Assembly (NCBI RefSeq): GCF_009917525.1
Contig: NZ_QZDU01000007.1
Span: forward strand, 100,345-164,344
Length of the DNA: 64,000 nt
DNA from: Acutalibacter sp. 1XD8-36
GTDB lineage: Bacteria; Bacillota; Clostridia; Oscillospirales; Acutalibacteraceae
Direction of reading: 5' to 3'
The notes under the pieces were generated by a model that worked only from the letters and a program-made list of their open reading frames with translations, did no database searches and had not been told where the DNA came from. The translations under genes and the position numbers were made by a program. Below are positions 7,401 to 15,238 of the stretch, in pieces (the stretch's first letter is position 1; the number at the start of each line of letters is the position of its first letter).

Positions 7401-10347
7401 GCGGGCTCTGCCCTACGGAACCTATTCCATGGTGGAGAGCAAGCCCGGCAAGGGCTATCTTTGGACAGACAAGAAGGTGCGTGACTTTACTGTGCGCAAG
7501 GATGGCGAGGTTACCGAGTACCGCGAAGGCGATGCAGCTTACAATCAGGTCATTCGCGGCGATTTGAAATTCGTCAAGGTGGGCGAAAAGAATATGCACC
7601 GCTTTGCGAACGTGGCCTTTAAGCTGACCAGCCAGACTACCGGTGAGAGCCATATTCTTGTCACGGACGAGAACGGAGAAGTGCGCACCGAGAACCAGTG
7701 GAACGCCCACAGCCTCAACACCAACGGCAACGATGAGAAGCCCGAGCTGGAATGGGACGACCTGACCGGCTCCTGGTACGGTCTGACCACGGAGGGCTGG
7801 ATCGTGGAAACCCAGGACGGACTTTGCGCTTTGCCCTTTGACACATACTGCCTTGAAGAACTGCGCTGTGAGGGCAATAAAGGCTATGAGCTGGTGACGG
7901 TTCCCAACATCACGATTTCCCGTGACAGCACTGTAATCGAGCTGGGTACTATCGATGACCATGAGGAGGAGAATCCGGAAATCGGCACTACAGCTACCGT
8001 TAACGATGAAAAACTGGCCGAACCTCTGAGCGAGGTAACAATCGTTGACACTGTGCGGTATTCCGGCCTGACCGCTGGCAAGACCTATAAGCTGTCTGGC
8101 GTTCTCATGGACAAGGAGAGCGGCAAGCCCCTGGAGGTTGACGGTAAGCAGGTCACGGCGGAAAAAGAATTTACCCCCACCAAGAGCAGCGGCACCGTGG
8201 AACTGTCTTACACCTTCAATGCCAGCACTCTGGCTGGGAAGTCCGTGGTCGTGTTCGAGGACTTGTACGAGGGTGAGAAGAAAGTCACCAGCCATGCGGA
8301 TATTGAGGATGAGGGCCAGACTGTCACCTTTACCGAGCCGAAAATCGGCACCACGGCCACCGCTAACGGCGAGCATACCGCCGAGCCGATCGGCGAAATC
8401 ACCATCATCGACACTGTAGCCTATTCCGAGCTGATTGTGGGCAAAGAGTATACGGTCAAGGGTGTGCTCATGGACAAGGCCACAGGCGAAAAACTGCTGG
8501 TGGATGGGAAAGAAGTCACTGCCGAGGCCACGTTCCGGGCCAGCAAGCCGGAGGGCACCATCGACATTCCCTTTACCTTTGATGCCTCTGCTTTGGCCGG
8601 TAAAACTGTGGTGGCCTTTGAAACCTTGTACCGGGACAAGCTGGAAGTCTGCGCCCATACCGATATTGAGGACAAAGAGCAGACGGTTACTTTCAGCGAG
8701 AAACCGGAGATCAAGACCACCGCCACCGTGAACGACGAAAAGAAAGCCGAACCTGCGGGAGAGGTTACTATCGTTGATACTGTTACCTATAGCGGCCTGA
8801 CTCCTGGCAAGACCTATAAGCTGTCTGGTGTTCTCATGGATAAGGCCAGCAATGCGCCCCTCCTGGTGGACGGGCAGAAAATCACTGCTGAAAAGGAGTT
8901 TACTCCCGAGAATGCCTCCGGCACTGAAGAAATCACCTTTACCTTGGATGCCACCGCCCTGCCAGGGAAATCGGTGGTCGTCTTTGAAACTCTCTATCAT
9001 GAGGATAGAGAGGTAACGTCTCACGCCGACATCAAGGATGAGGGCCAGACTGTAGAGTTCGAGAAGCCTGACGAGCCGGAGATCAAGACCACCGCCACAG
9101 TGAACGGCGAAAAGAAAGCCGAGCCCGCGGGCGAGGTTACTATCGTTGACACCGTTTCCTACACCGGTCTGACTCCTGGCAAGACCTACAAGCTGTCCGG
9201 TATTCTTATGGATAAAGCGACTGGAAAGCCTTTGGAGATTGATGGCAACCAGGTTACTGCTGAAAAGGAGTTCACACCTGAGAAAGCCAGCGGCACTGAA
9301 GAAATCACCTTTACCTTTGATGCCTCAGTTCTGGCTGGAAAATCGGTGGTCGTCTTTGAAACCCTCTATCATGAGGATAAAGAGGTAACTGCCCACACCG
9401 ACATCAACGATGAGGATCAGACCGTTACCTTTGAGGAACCGGATAAGCCTAAAATCAAGACCGAGGCCACCGTCAACGGCGAGAAAGAGGCAGACCCATT
9501 GGAGGAAATCACCCTAATTGACAAGGTGACATACTCCAATCTAGTCCCCGGCAAGGAGTACCAGGTGAAGGGTGTGCTCATGGACAAATCTACCGGCAAG
9601 AAACTGCTGGTGGACGGCAAAGAAGTCACCTCTGAGACCACCTTCACACCGGATAAGGCTGAAGGCTCCGTAGAGCTGTCCTTTACCTTTAATGCTTCCG
9701 GCTTGGCCGGGAAATCCATCGTAGCCTATGAAACACTGTACCACAAGGATATTGAGGTCGCAGTTCATGCTGACATTGACGACGAAGACCAGACGGTCAC
9801 CATCAAGGACGGCCCCAAGCTGAAGACCACCGCCACTATCGGCGGCAAAAAAGAAGCTACCATCTCCAAGGAAATCGTGCTGGATGATAAGATTGCCTAT
9901 ACCGGCCTGACCCCCGGCAAGGAGTATACCGTCAAGGGTGTGCTAATGGACAAATCTACCGGCGAGAAGCTTCTGGTAGATGGGAAAGAGGTCACTGCAG
10001 AAACTACGTTTACTCCAGAGAAGCCCGATGGTGAGGTAACCGTAAGTTTCAAGTTCGATGCCAGCGGGTTTAAGGAGAAGATTGAGACTGTCGTGTTTGA
10101 AACTCTGTACCTGGGTGACAAAGAAATTGCCTCCCATGCAGACATCAACGACAAAGACCAGACTGTTACCCTGGTGCCCGAAAAGCCTAAGACGCCGACT
10201 ACTGATGTTCCCAAGACAGGCGACGACCGAAGCCTGACCATGCCGCTCATCATGATGTGCGTGTTCTTTGCAGGTTTGCTGGCTGCCATCTTCTTCTGGT
10301 ACCGGTTTTGCGACCGTAGAACTGGCTCGAAAAAGAATAGGCGATAA
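4423..10347 (+). CDS. Giant thioester/SpaA/VaFE-repeat cell-wall adhesin
   Basis: 1974 residues. Signal peptide 1-29 (FLALILTLVLCVGM...FA), a Pro/Ser linker, then a thioester-type adhesion domain: AAYCLEH (about 168) and VTQLLIWE (about 225) give the Cys and Gln expected to form an internal thioester. Two Cna-B/SpaA-like domains follow, four RGGxxxxKRD repeats and one RGDLKFVK domain (to about 1185), then six VaFE repeats of about 122 residues (VVFETLY/VAFETLY cores). The C-terminus is a sorting signal: VPKTG, membrane helix, RRTGSKKNRR. VPKTG is a variant of LPxTG. A sortase B (21045) and a signal peptidase (11712) in the window could process it. Such proteins are host- or matrix-binding stalks stabilised by isopeptide bonds. 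Long antisense frames here are composition shadows. Confidence 0.93.
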   Translation: MTKNIKRFLALILTLVLCVGMVPAPVFAAEVTSKSSEAVAEPEKSNIASSSKPDSSPAPEEPSPGPSSEPTLTPELSAAPADEPESIYDTEMASVDAQQVWPALQRARARAAAGVGTGGVLQMGYYCFKSDVGTLTTLGEYVSQMPAKTMLINGTNVAAYCLEHEKGATGGTPYTWVDLSVNAQDTVGTIMALGFQWNAPDFWVGPSDNGDKWAVTQLLIWETINGHAFMQGDGLFGVEAAVDADMEKCAPHAYNPTKFLEYYRDLKKRLNDYMKVPSFASKEPDKTETITLRWDGNGYSATVTDSRAVLKNYHFENSIPGVTIRANGNTLTLSTTQAIINPKTSNKVDSDSAMLGGKGAVAVWRTSDSSQQNFATYNVSGGDPVSCYIKVKTDAVGSAGLVKTSEDGKVSGIQFQITGSDGSSVTKTTDANGNIDLEGMPIYAADGSKITYTATELNVPNRYVKPQSQTFQLTEGQTASIQFENKLKRWRVTVTKADSKTGSTAQGNGSLKGAKFGVYQGGTLVKEYTVGEDLTFTTDYYPFGEDWTLKEISAGEGYKVSTVVTDLCEIPAGSNEEFNDNTVTVTNEVIRGGVSVQKRDSKTGEVPQGDANFAGIVFEIINDSTNTVDVDGVKVAPGKAAKEITTNAQGFATTGPNCLPYGDYIIREKSSNSSMLKTFMEEIPVTVSEDGKVYPFYADNDVVRGGIAIEKRDSKTGEVPQGNADFAGIVFEIINSSANPVVVGDTTYAPGSVVATMTTDENGHAETADDALPYGRYTVREKETNQSMLLTWPEQQVTVSENKKTYIVTAVDDVVRGGISVEKRDTITGSTPQGDADFEGIVFEVINDSRNPVIVNDKSVAPGEVALTLTTDAEGKCSSAPDALPYGAYILHEKTTNESMLNTAPDQPVTIDEHLKVYPFYMDNEVVRGGVLIEKRDLESLLLTPLGGASLDGTLFEITNKSKRAVYVDGALYEPDTVCLTIEVKDGVAQSDVRALPYGTYSMVESKPGKGYLWTDKKVRDFTVRKDGEVTEYREGDAAYNQVIRGDLKFVKVGEKNMHRFANVAFKLTSQTTGESHILVTDENGEVRTENQWNAHSLNTNGNDEKPELEWDDLTGSWYGLTTEGWIVETQDGLCALPFDTYCLEELRCEGNKGYELVTVPNITISRDSTVIELGTIDDHEEENPEIGTTATVNDEKLAEPLSEVTIVDTVRYSGLTAGKTYKLSGVLMDKESGKPLEVDGKQVTAEKEFTPTKSSGTVELSYTFNASTLAGKSVVVFEDLYEGEKKVTSHADIEDEGQTVTFTEPKIGTTATANGEHTAEPIGEITIIDTVAYSELIVGKEYTVKGVLMDKATGEKLLVDGKEVTAEATFRASKPEGTIDIPFTFDASALAGKTVVAFETLYRDKLEVCAHTDIEDKEQTVTFSEKPEIKTTATVNDEKKAEPAGEVTIVDTVTYSGLTPGKTYKLSGVLMDKASNAPLLVDGQKITAEKEFTPENASGTEEITFTLDATALPGKSVVVFETLYHEDREVTSHADIKDEGQTVEFEKPDEPEIKTTATVNGEKKAEPAGEVTIVDTVSYTGLTPGKTYKLSGILMDKATGKPLEIDGNQVTAEKEFTPEKASGTEEITFTFDASVLAGKSVVVFETLYHEDKEVTAHTDINDEDQTVTFEEPDKPKIKTEATVNGEKEADPLEEITLIDKVTYSNLVPGKEYQVKGVLMDKSTGKKLLVDGKEVTSETTFTPDKAEGSVELSFTFNASGLAGKSIVAYETLYHKDIEVAVHADIDDEDQTVTIKDGPKLKTTATIGGKKEATISKEIVLDDKIAYTGLTPGKEYTVKGVLMDKSTGEKLLVDGKEVTAETTFTPEKPDGEVTVSFKFDASGFKEKIETVVFETLYLGDKEIASHADINDKDQTVTLVPEKPKTPTTDVPKTGDDRSLTMPLIMMCVFFAGLLAAIFFWYRFCDRRTGSKKNRR
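7978..10170 (+). repeat. Six tandem VaFE repeats (about 366 bp each)
   Basis: Coding repeats of about 122 codons. Repeat 3 and repeat 4 are most alike, with long near-identical DNA stretches (TVNDEKKAEPAGEVTIVDTV against TVNGEKKAEPAGEVTIVDTV). Copy number could change by recombination, and assembly of this part deserves suspicion. Confidence 0.85.
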
Positions 10348-10391
10348 ACACTCTTTATCGATAAAATGTTAAATATTTATATCTAAATAGC

Positions 10392-10420
10392 TTGACTTTG
10401 CGGCTGTGATGTGCTATACT
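10392..10420 (+). promoter_or_regulatory. Sigma-A promoter for DUF3268-like operon
   Basis: TTGACT (10392-10397), 17 bp, TATACT (10415-10420). It drives the structured leader and the zinc-ribbon and sigma-like genes after it. Confidence 0.8.
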
Positions 10421-10426
10421 ATTTAT

Positions 10427-10622
10427 ATTAAGACCGCTACGTTCAGGCTCCCAGGTGGATAGCATACCGGGACGGGCCAGAGAAAGGAAGGCCCCCAATA
10501 GCGTAGACCACAGCAGGTAACTGCTGTTTTGAAGACAAGGCCGGAAGGCTGCAATAGGACATGAAATGGTTTCCCCGCTATCCGGGCAACCTCATGTTCT
10601 TTGCGGGCTTCCGGCTTTTTTA
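10427..10622 (+). ncRNA. Structured leader RNA ending in a terminator (DUF3268-motif candidate)
   Basis: About 195 nt without a gene. Elements seen: GGGCC...GGCCC hairpin; CAGCAG-GTAA-CTGCTG with a GNRA-type loop followed by TTTT (10511-10530); and a long closing stem GCCGGAAG (10540-10547) with CTTCCGGC (10608-10615), enclosing ACATGA/TCATGT, followed by a T-run (10616-10622). The gene after it belongs to the zinc-finger family DUF3268, and I recall a published RNA motif of that name; identity needs a covariance-model search. Likely a cis regulator or attenuator. Confidence 0.55.
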
Positions 10623-10658
10623 TTTTCATTTTTAGCTTACATCGAAAGGAATTGCGAT

Positions 10659-11099
10659 ATGAAGAAACATAAAACAACAAAAAGGAAGCAGCAAATGCGG
10701 TGTCCGTACTGTGGCAGCCCGGTGATTCTGCGAAGCGCTGACGGTATTTACCGTGAGAACAAGAACAATACCATGCTCTATGTTTGCAGTAATTATCCAA
10801 AGTGCGATGCTTATGTGAAAGCCCACCCCGGTACGAACCGCCCCATGGGAACGTTGGCGAACCCGGAGTTGCGCACTCTTCGGCGGACGGCACACTATTA
10901 CTTCGACCAGTTGTATAAGTCTGGAAGAATGACCCGGGAACAGTCCTACCGTTGGCTGGCAGACAGAATATGTGTGCCCATGAGCGAGGCGCATATCGGT
11001 CATCTGGGTGAATATTACTGCAAGCAGGTGATCCAGGATAGCAGGGAACTCTTGGGGGCGCAGGCCCGGCACGGCCCGGGAGAAAGGAGGGCGTCATGA
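10659..11099 (+). CDS. DUF3268-like zinc-ribbon protein
   Basis: The start at 10659 follows AAAGGA; the longer frame from 10566 would begin inside the terminator stem and is rejected. 146 residues. A zinc ribbon, CPYCGSPV...CSNYPKCDAYV (about 11-50), resembles the C-terminal zinc ribbons of topoisomerase I. A helical part follows (PELRTLRRTAHYYFDQLYK). The rest resembles DUF3268, often found on plasmids and ICEs. Probably DNA- or RNA-binding. It overlaps the next gene by 4 bp (ATGA), so the two are translationally coupled. Confidence 0.75.
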   Translation: MKKHKTTKRKQQMRCPYCGSPVILRSADGIYRENKNNTMLYVCSNYPKCDAYVKAHPGTNRPMGTLANPELRTLRRTAHYYFDQLYKSGRMTREQSYRWLADRICVPMSEAHIGHLGEYYCKQVIQDSRELLGAQARHGPGERRAS

Positions 11100-11647
11100 A
11101 ACTGACGAGGGAGCAGCAGATTAAGGTTGAGGAGAATATGGGCCTGGTGGGTCAGGTGCTGAAGGACAAGCTGCGTGGGCAGTCCGCCGTGGGGAGCTAT
11201 ACCCGTGAGGATTTGTTCCAGGTTGGGTGCATTGGGCTGTGCAAGGCAGCGGCTACCGATAAGGGCGGCACGTTCTCTACATACGCCTACCGGCTGATTT
11301 GGCATGAAATATGTGATGAGCTGGTTAAAGCTAACAAGCAGGTGAACAGGGAGGTGTTGGACGAGAATGAGCTTTCGTTTATTGACGTAATAGTTGATGA
11401 GGAGCAGAAGGCTGAGCTGAACTTGGATGTGTTTCGGGAGCTGCTGGATGCCAAAGAAGTCGCCCCGCCCCATGTGGTGAAAGGTATAGATGCCATGATT
11501 CTGATGGCCAAGGGGTACACCTGCAGGGAAATCGGTGAGAAAATGGGTGCGACAGATAATCTGGTAAGCGCCTGGGTATCTAAGGCACGAAAGTTCCTGA
11601 AGGGCAGGCCGCAGTCGGCGGCAGTGCTTGAGTTGTACGCGGCATAA
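11096..11647 (+). CDS. Sigma-70-like transcription factor of the element
   Basis: 183 residues. Region 2 is clear: ENMGLVGQVLKDKL, then YTREDLFQVGCIGLCKAA and FSTYAYRLIWHEI, the core-binding and -10 recognition helices. A C-terminal HTH (GYTCREIGEKMGATDNLVSA) is consistent with region 4. The length fits small alternative sigma factors carried by elements. It is co-transcribed with the DUF3268-like gene and ends at a terminator. Target promoters are unknown. Confidence 0.75.
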   Translation: MKLTREQQIKVEENMGLVGQVLKDKLRGQSAVGSYTREDLFQVGCIGLCKAAATDKGGTFSTYAYRLIWHEICDELVKANKQVNREVLDENELSFIDVIVDEEQKAELNLDVFRELLDAKEVAPPHVVKGIDAMILMAKGYTCREIGEKMGATDNLVSAWVSKARKFLKGRPQSAAVLELYAA

Positions 11648-11653
11648 GACTTT

Positions 11654-11693
11654 GCGGGGTACTGAGCGTTGAAGCTCGGTACCCCGCTTTTTT
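11654..11693 (+). terminator. Intrinsic terminator
   Basis: GCGGGGTACTGAGC, loop GTTGAA, GCTCGGTACCCCGC, then TTTTTT. Strong 14-bp stem with a single mismatch. It separates the sigma-like gene from the signal peptidase, whose ribosome site starts 6 nt later. Confidence 0.9.
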
Positions 11694-11711
11694 GTATTGG
11701 AGGAAAACTCT

Positions 11712-12101
11712 ATGAGAAAACACAAAAGAAAAATTGTTGTTCCCCTTTTTATAATGGTGATGTCATTGCTCATGTTTCGATTTGTGCTGTTTATTGGCTA
11801 TGTGCCGACCGAGTCCATGGAGCCGACCCTACGCAAAGGAAGCTTTATTATCGGCAGTCGGATTTTTGGCGAGCTGGAGGTGGGGGATATTGTGGTGTTC
11901 CGGCATGAGGAGAAGCTGCTGGTGAAGCGGGTTGCCAGGGTGGAAGGTAATATAGTGGAGCATAGGGGTGAAAAAAAGACTGTGCCAGCAGGGGAGCTCT
12001 ATCTATTGGGGGACAATGAGAGGAACTCTTGGGATTCCAGGTTTTGGGAGTATCCGTTTGTCTCTGAAGAGAATGTGTATGCGATACTTATGACCTCATA
12101 A
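11712..12101 (+). CDS. Type I signal peptidase (S26 family)
   Basis: Start at 11712 with GGAGG 8 nt upstream; TTG 11697 is the alternative. 129 residues, short for the family. One N-terminal membrane helix (VVPLFIMVMSLLMFRFVLFI), then the catalytic Ser35 in TESMEPTL, the general base Lys72 in LLVKRVARV, and the GDNERNSWDSR box. It cleaves signal peptides outside the membrane. Its position just after the adhesin region suggests processing of element-encoded surface proteins, but this is inference. Confidence 0.9.
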   Translation: MRKHKRKIVVPLFIMVMSLLMFRFVLFIGYVPTESMEPTLRKGSFIIGSRIFGELEVGDIVVFRHEEKLLVKRVARVEGNIVEHRGEKKTVPAGELYLLGDNERNSWDSRFWEYPFVSEENVYAILMTS

Positions 12102-12148
12102 ATACGGGGTGCCGTTGGAATTTTTACAAAACGAATGATACAACCGTC

Positions 12149-12178
12149 CCTTAGAGAGATATGGCACACCTTTAAGAG
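12149..12178 (+). promoter_or_regulatory. Operator-like pair CCTTAGAGAG / CCTTTAAGAG
   Basis: Two similar sites starting at 12149 and 12169, exactly 20 bp apart, each followed by ATAT. They match the better pairs at 50060/50080 and 58703/58722. Candidate binding site for an element-encoded regulator. Confidence 0.4.
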
Positions 12179-12231
12179 ATATCTTGCCTAATAATTGAGA
12201 CGGAAACAATCGAAAAAATCAAAAAATCCGC

Positions 12232-12287
12232 TTGACAAAAGCAATGCTATATCATATACTTGATCTAACATATGACGATTTAGTCAT
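12232..12287 (+). promoter_or_regulatory. Promoter and dyad operator of the BlaI-like gene
   Basis: TTGACA (12232-12237), 17 bp, TATACT (12255-12260): a near-consensus promoter. A dyad ATGAC-N6-GTCAT (12272-12287) begins 11 bp after the -10, the position expected for an autoregulatory operator. Confidence 0.75.
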
Positions 12288-12331
12288 CGTTACTTGAATC
12301 AAGCAATCCAGAGCAGAAGGAAGGTGAGATA

Positions 12332-12742
12332 TTGAACAAGATTCCAGCACTTACAAAGACCGAAGAGAAGGTTATGCTTTTTCTCTGGAGACAGGGAAAG
12401 GCCCTCAGCGTCCAGGAAATGCTGGAAAACTGGGACGGAGAGGAAAAGACATGGAAGGACAACTACATGAGGGCGATTGTCCATGCGATGGAAGAAAAAG
12501 GCGCCTTGAAGTTTTCCGACTTAAAGCAAAAGGGCAGCCGATGCTCCCGGCGGATGCGGCCGATGTTTTCCAAGGCGGAGTACTACAACCAACTGAGGAG
12601 GCGCGGCGGCCTTACCATAGGCGAGATGGCCAAGGCGGAAGCGGTTGCCATGGCTAAGGATGAGGACAGGGAAGGGATGGATGCGCTGCTCCGGGACCTA
12701 GAGGGGATCATCGAAGAATACCGCACAAGGGATGATGAGTGA
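12332..12742 (+). CDS. BlaI/MecI/CopY-type winged-helix repressor
   Basis: TTG start at 12332 after AAGGTGAG; 136 residues. LTKTEEKVMLFLWRQGKALSVQEML begins a winged helix as in BlaI/MecI, and the C-terminal half is helical (dimerisation). The family is normally cleaved by a BlaR1/MecR1 sensor protease; no sensor gene is seen nearby, so this one is an orphan with an unknown signal. It has its own strong promoter and dyad. Several Arg/Lys in the middle (KQKGSRCSRRMRP) are unusual for the family. Confidence 0.65.
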   Translation: MNKIPALTKTEEKVMLFLWRQGKALSVQEMLENWDGEEKTWKDNYMRAIVHAMEEKGALKFSDLKQKGSRCSRRMRPMFSKAEYYNQLRRRGGLTIGEMAKAEAVAMAKDEDREGMDALLRDLEGIIEEYRTRDDE

Positions 12743-13029
12743 AATGAGCGCGACAGTCTTTTCATTACACTATGTGAGTGTTTTTCAGCATCTGGTTTAT
12801 CTTTTGGAATCCACATTCTGAAAGGACCAATTCGGTTCCTTCACTTGTTTGGCGTACATATTATACAATCTAAGAATACATATTCTATACTTGATTTTTA
12901 GGGGTATTATGAATATAGATCTCATGGTGTTGTTGACCATTTTAACGCATTCTGGCCAGATCGAGAGGAGAGTTCGCTGATCAAGAGCTACACTACATAC
13001 CAGAGCAAGAGTGAACCCACTTCATATTA
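12743..13029. other. AT-rich gene-free stretch
   Basis: No complete gene. A short + strand open stretch of about 45 codons (12908-13048, ending at TAG) reads like a protein tail (DHFNAFWPDREESS) but has no start or ribosome site; it may be a gene fragment. Confidence 0.4.
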
Positions 13030-13545
13030 CTACCGCAGCGAAATATAGGAAACTCCATGATGACGAAAGAAAGCCTTAACCTGCGCAGTGTTTAATTGAA
13101 TGCGCGCCATAAAGGAACGTATCTTATGGTCAATATCCGCCGCAGAAACAGGAAGATTTCCAGAATGGACGTCAAGTTTTAAGGCATGGTTCAGGTACCC
13201 ATCCGGATTCAATTTCGGGCGAATATGGGGGCAAATATAACACCTCAATTTTGTCCTGGCGCTTCTCCAGCCAAGCCGTAACCATTTTCTCGCAATGAAC
13301 CTTCAGGTTGTCCAAAATCAGGAATATTTTGTGCGATGAACGGGAGATCAACCGATGCATGCATAAATGTGAGCAAACGCTACTGCGTCATGCTGTCCTC
13401 ATAGGCCATAAATCGTGCAGCACCTTCTTCTGAAATGGCGGAGATCATGTTCACATGTTCCTGTTTCGATTCTATGGTCAAAACAGGCGTTTGACCACGA
13501 GGCGCAAAGCCCCGCTCATGGTTCTCCCGATGCGATATGAGCGCA
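13030..13545 (-). pseudogene. Decayed IS630-family transposase
   Basis: Read on the - strand, pieces in different frames give the family signature: GFAPRGQTPVLTIESK, then KIFLILDNLKVHCEKMV and VLYLPPYSPE, then LNPDGYLNHALKLDVHSG. These are the catalytic DDE blocks of IS630/Tc1-like transposases. At least one in-frame stop (TAG after DSMTQ) and frameshifts at about 13370 and 13215 break it, and the N-terminal part is not recognisable. It marks the left side of the AT-rich cargo island. Confidence 0.8.
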
Positions 13546-13560
13546 AAGGAAGTTTTCAGT

Positions 13561-14347
13561 CAGGAGAAAGGTATGAGATATCCTTTTCCCAACTGTTTGG
13601 GTTTTAGCGGGACAAATGAAGTAATAAAAGAAGTCACTTGATTTTGGTACCAGACTGGCTTGCAGAAAGGATTAAGGAGAACACGATAAAACGTTTTCGC
13701 GTCATAACCTTGTCGGAGCGGTCGGCCCACAAATTGTGTTAGGGTGCTTTCTGGGCATTGTTGGTGCATTAACTATGTTTTTGTATTCGTTCATGTTCCA
13801 GAAGAAAGGAATGAATGCTGGGGGTTATGTCCAAACATTAAAAGAGCGGCTTTTACAATTAACATTATATCAAGGATGAAGTTGTTCGAGTAGGGCGATT
13901 TTGAAAATCTTGGAAATCTAGAAAGACTGAAGATAGTATTAGATTCATGTGATGACGCACATCTAATCCACTAGCTATATAGGATGCAGGAAAGGAAGGA
14001 GTGAATGTGACCCTGTAAGTTGAGGCTATATGGGAATTCTTTTCTAGGAACAAACAGCCGCATACACTCTGTAGTTTGCTCCAAAGCTGGAAGGACAGAG
14101 ATTTTATGCTTGATGAGCTTGACAAAGTTTATCTATAGTGGTAAAATATTCTGGGATAAAGGACATAGAATCAGACAAAAGAAGTAGTGAAATGATTCGT
14201 CATTATCACAACCAAACACGACTATAATGTTTGCTATTTCATTTTTGATACCGACTTCTGGTTTTCTCGTTGTAAAAAAAGCTTTGCGGTTAGTTTTGTC
14301 ATATCTTTAAAGATTGTTTGTTTATATTTTCTTTAAACATTTCTTTT
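13561..14347. other. Gene-poor AT-rich stretch before the ABC operon
   Basis: Short - strand frames exist (13560-13769, 13865-14125) but lack ribosome sites and recognisable motifs. Probably decayed sequence around the IS630 remnant. No promoter is obvious except close to the palindrome at 14348. Confidence 0.5.
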
Positions 14348-14367
14348 TAGTATATGTACATATACTA
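14348..14367 (+). promoter_or_regulatory. Perfect 20-bp palindrome upstream of ABC/ACP operon
   Basis: TAGTATATGTACATATACTA is perfectly self-complementary and lies about 80 bp before the first permease gene. It looks like an operator for a dimeric HTH regulator (GntR- or TetR-type spacing), but no such gene is adjacent. Confidence 0.55.
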
Positions 14368-14449
14368 AACACTACCTATAAACCAAACTTTTTTTAACAA
14401 GACGCATTCGATTTTATGTTAAGTGTTTTTGATGGGTGATGGTGATATT

Positions 14450-15238
14450 ATGAAAAAATATTTAATTATAATTCAAAAATCCTTAAAATCGGAATCAGCA
14501 TACCATTCTGCTGCGATAACAGGAATGACCAGTTCGTTGTTGACATATTTAATTCAGATTTTTCTTTGGCATGCTCTGTTAGGAGCCGGGACACAGAATC
14601 ATACTAATTTCTCTGAAATGTTGATTTATGTCCTTGTTAATACTGTGATGATTGAACTTACCAAAGGAAACGTGGCTAACATGATTGAGGCATCTATGAT
14701 TGATGGATCAATTTCAGTGGAATTATTGCGTCCAATCTCTTATAAACTTTTTACTCTAGCAAATTTATTTGGGAAAAACGTCTACAATGCGGTAATCCGA
14801 GCTTTACCAATTATTACGATTAGCTTTTTTTTAATACAGTTTAACTCTTTGCCGGATCTTACTCATTTGGCGTTATTCATAATGTCCGCATCTTTGGGAA
14901 TTATGTTGATGTTTGAAATTACTTATTTTGTTGGTCTATTCGCATTTTGGATTCAGCGGTGTTGGTTCCTTAGTTGGTATTTAAGCGGCTTTTTAATCTT
15001 CTTTGGTGGAACGAAGATTCCGATATGGTTTTATCCTAAATCGCTTGCACAACTAAGTTATTTGCTTCCTTTTCGCTATATCACGTTTGAACCCATAAAT
15101 TTTTTTCTTTGTAAAACTACAGTTGAAGATGCATTTTGGCCGTTATTTATTGCAATATTTTGGCTGGCTCTGTTATGTATTTTCGACAGGTTTGTTTGGA
15201 GATTTGCATTGAAAAAGCTTTGTATTAATGGAGGATGA
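14450..15238 (+). CDS. ABC-2 type permease subunit 1 (COG4587-like)
   Basis: Start taken at ATG 14450 (MKKYLIIIQKSL); GTG 14423 and ATG 14432 are in frame, and no upstream ribosome site is strong. 262 residues with about six membrane helices (for example LLTYLIQIFLWHALLG, LALLCIFDRFVWRFAL). It matches the arrangement of the uncharacterised COG4586/4587/3694 exporters. It overlaps the second permease by 11 bp. The DNA is markedly AT-rich compared with the flanks, which suggests a separate origin. Confidence 0.75.
   Translation: MKKYLIIIQKSLKSESAYHSAAITGMTSSLLTYLIQIFLWHALLGAGTQNHTNFSEMLIYVLVNTVMIELTKGNVANMIEASMIDGSISVELLRPISYKLFTLANLFGKNVYNAVIRALPIITISFFLIQFNSLPDLTHLALFIMSASLGIMLMFEITYFVGLFAFWIQRCWFLSWYLSGFLIFFGGTKIPIWFYPKSLAQLSYLLPFRYITFEPINFFLCKTTVEDAFWPLFIAIFWLALLCIFDRFVWRFALKKLCINGG

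Noticed and set aside
6820..9024. 734-codon open frame on the - strand inside the adhesin
   Set aside because: It mirrors the repeat structure of the + strand gene, has no ribosome site and no recognisable domain; a composition shadow of repeated codons.
7978..10170. Regular repeats considered as CRISPR
   Set aside because: Unit is 366 bp, in frame and coding for VaFE domains; no short repeats with unique spacers were seen anywhere.
13865..14125. 86-codon - strand frame upstream of the ABC operon
   Set aside because: No ribosome site, no family, in a decayed AT-rich region.
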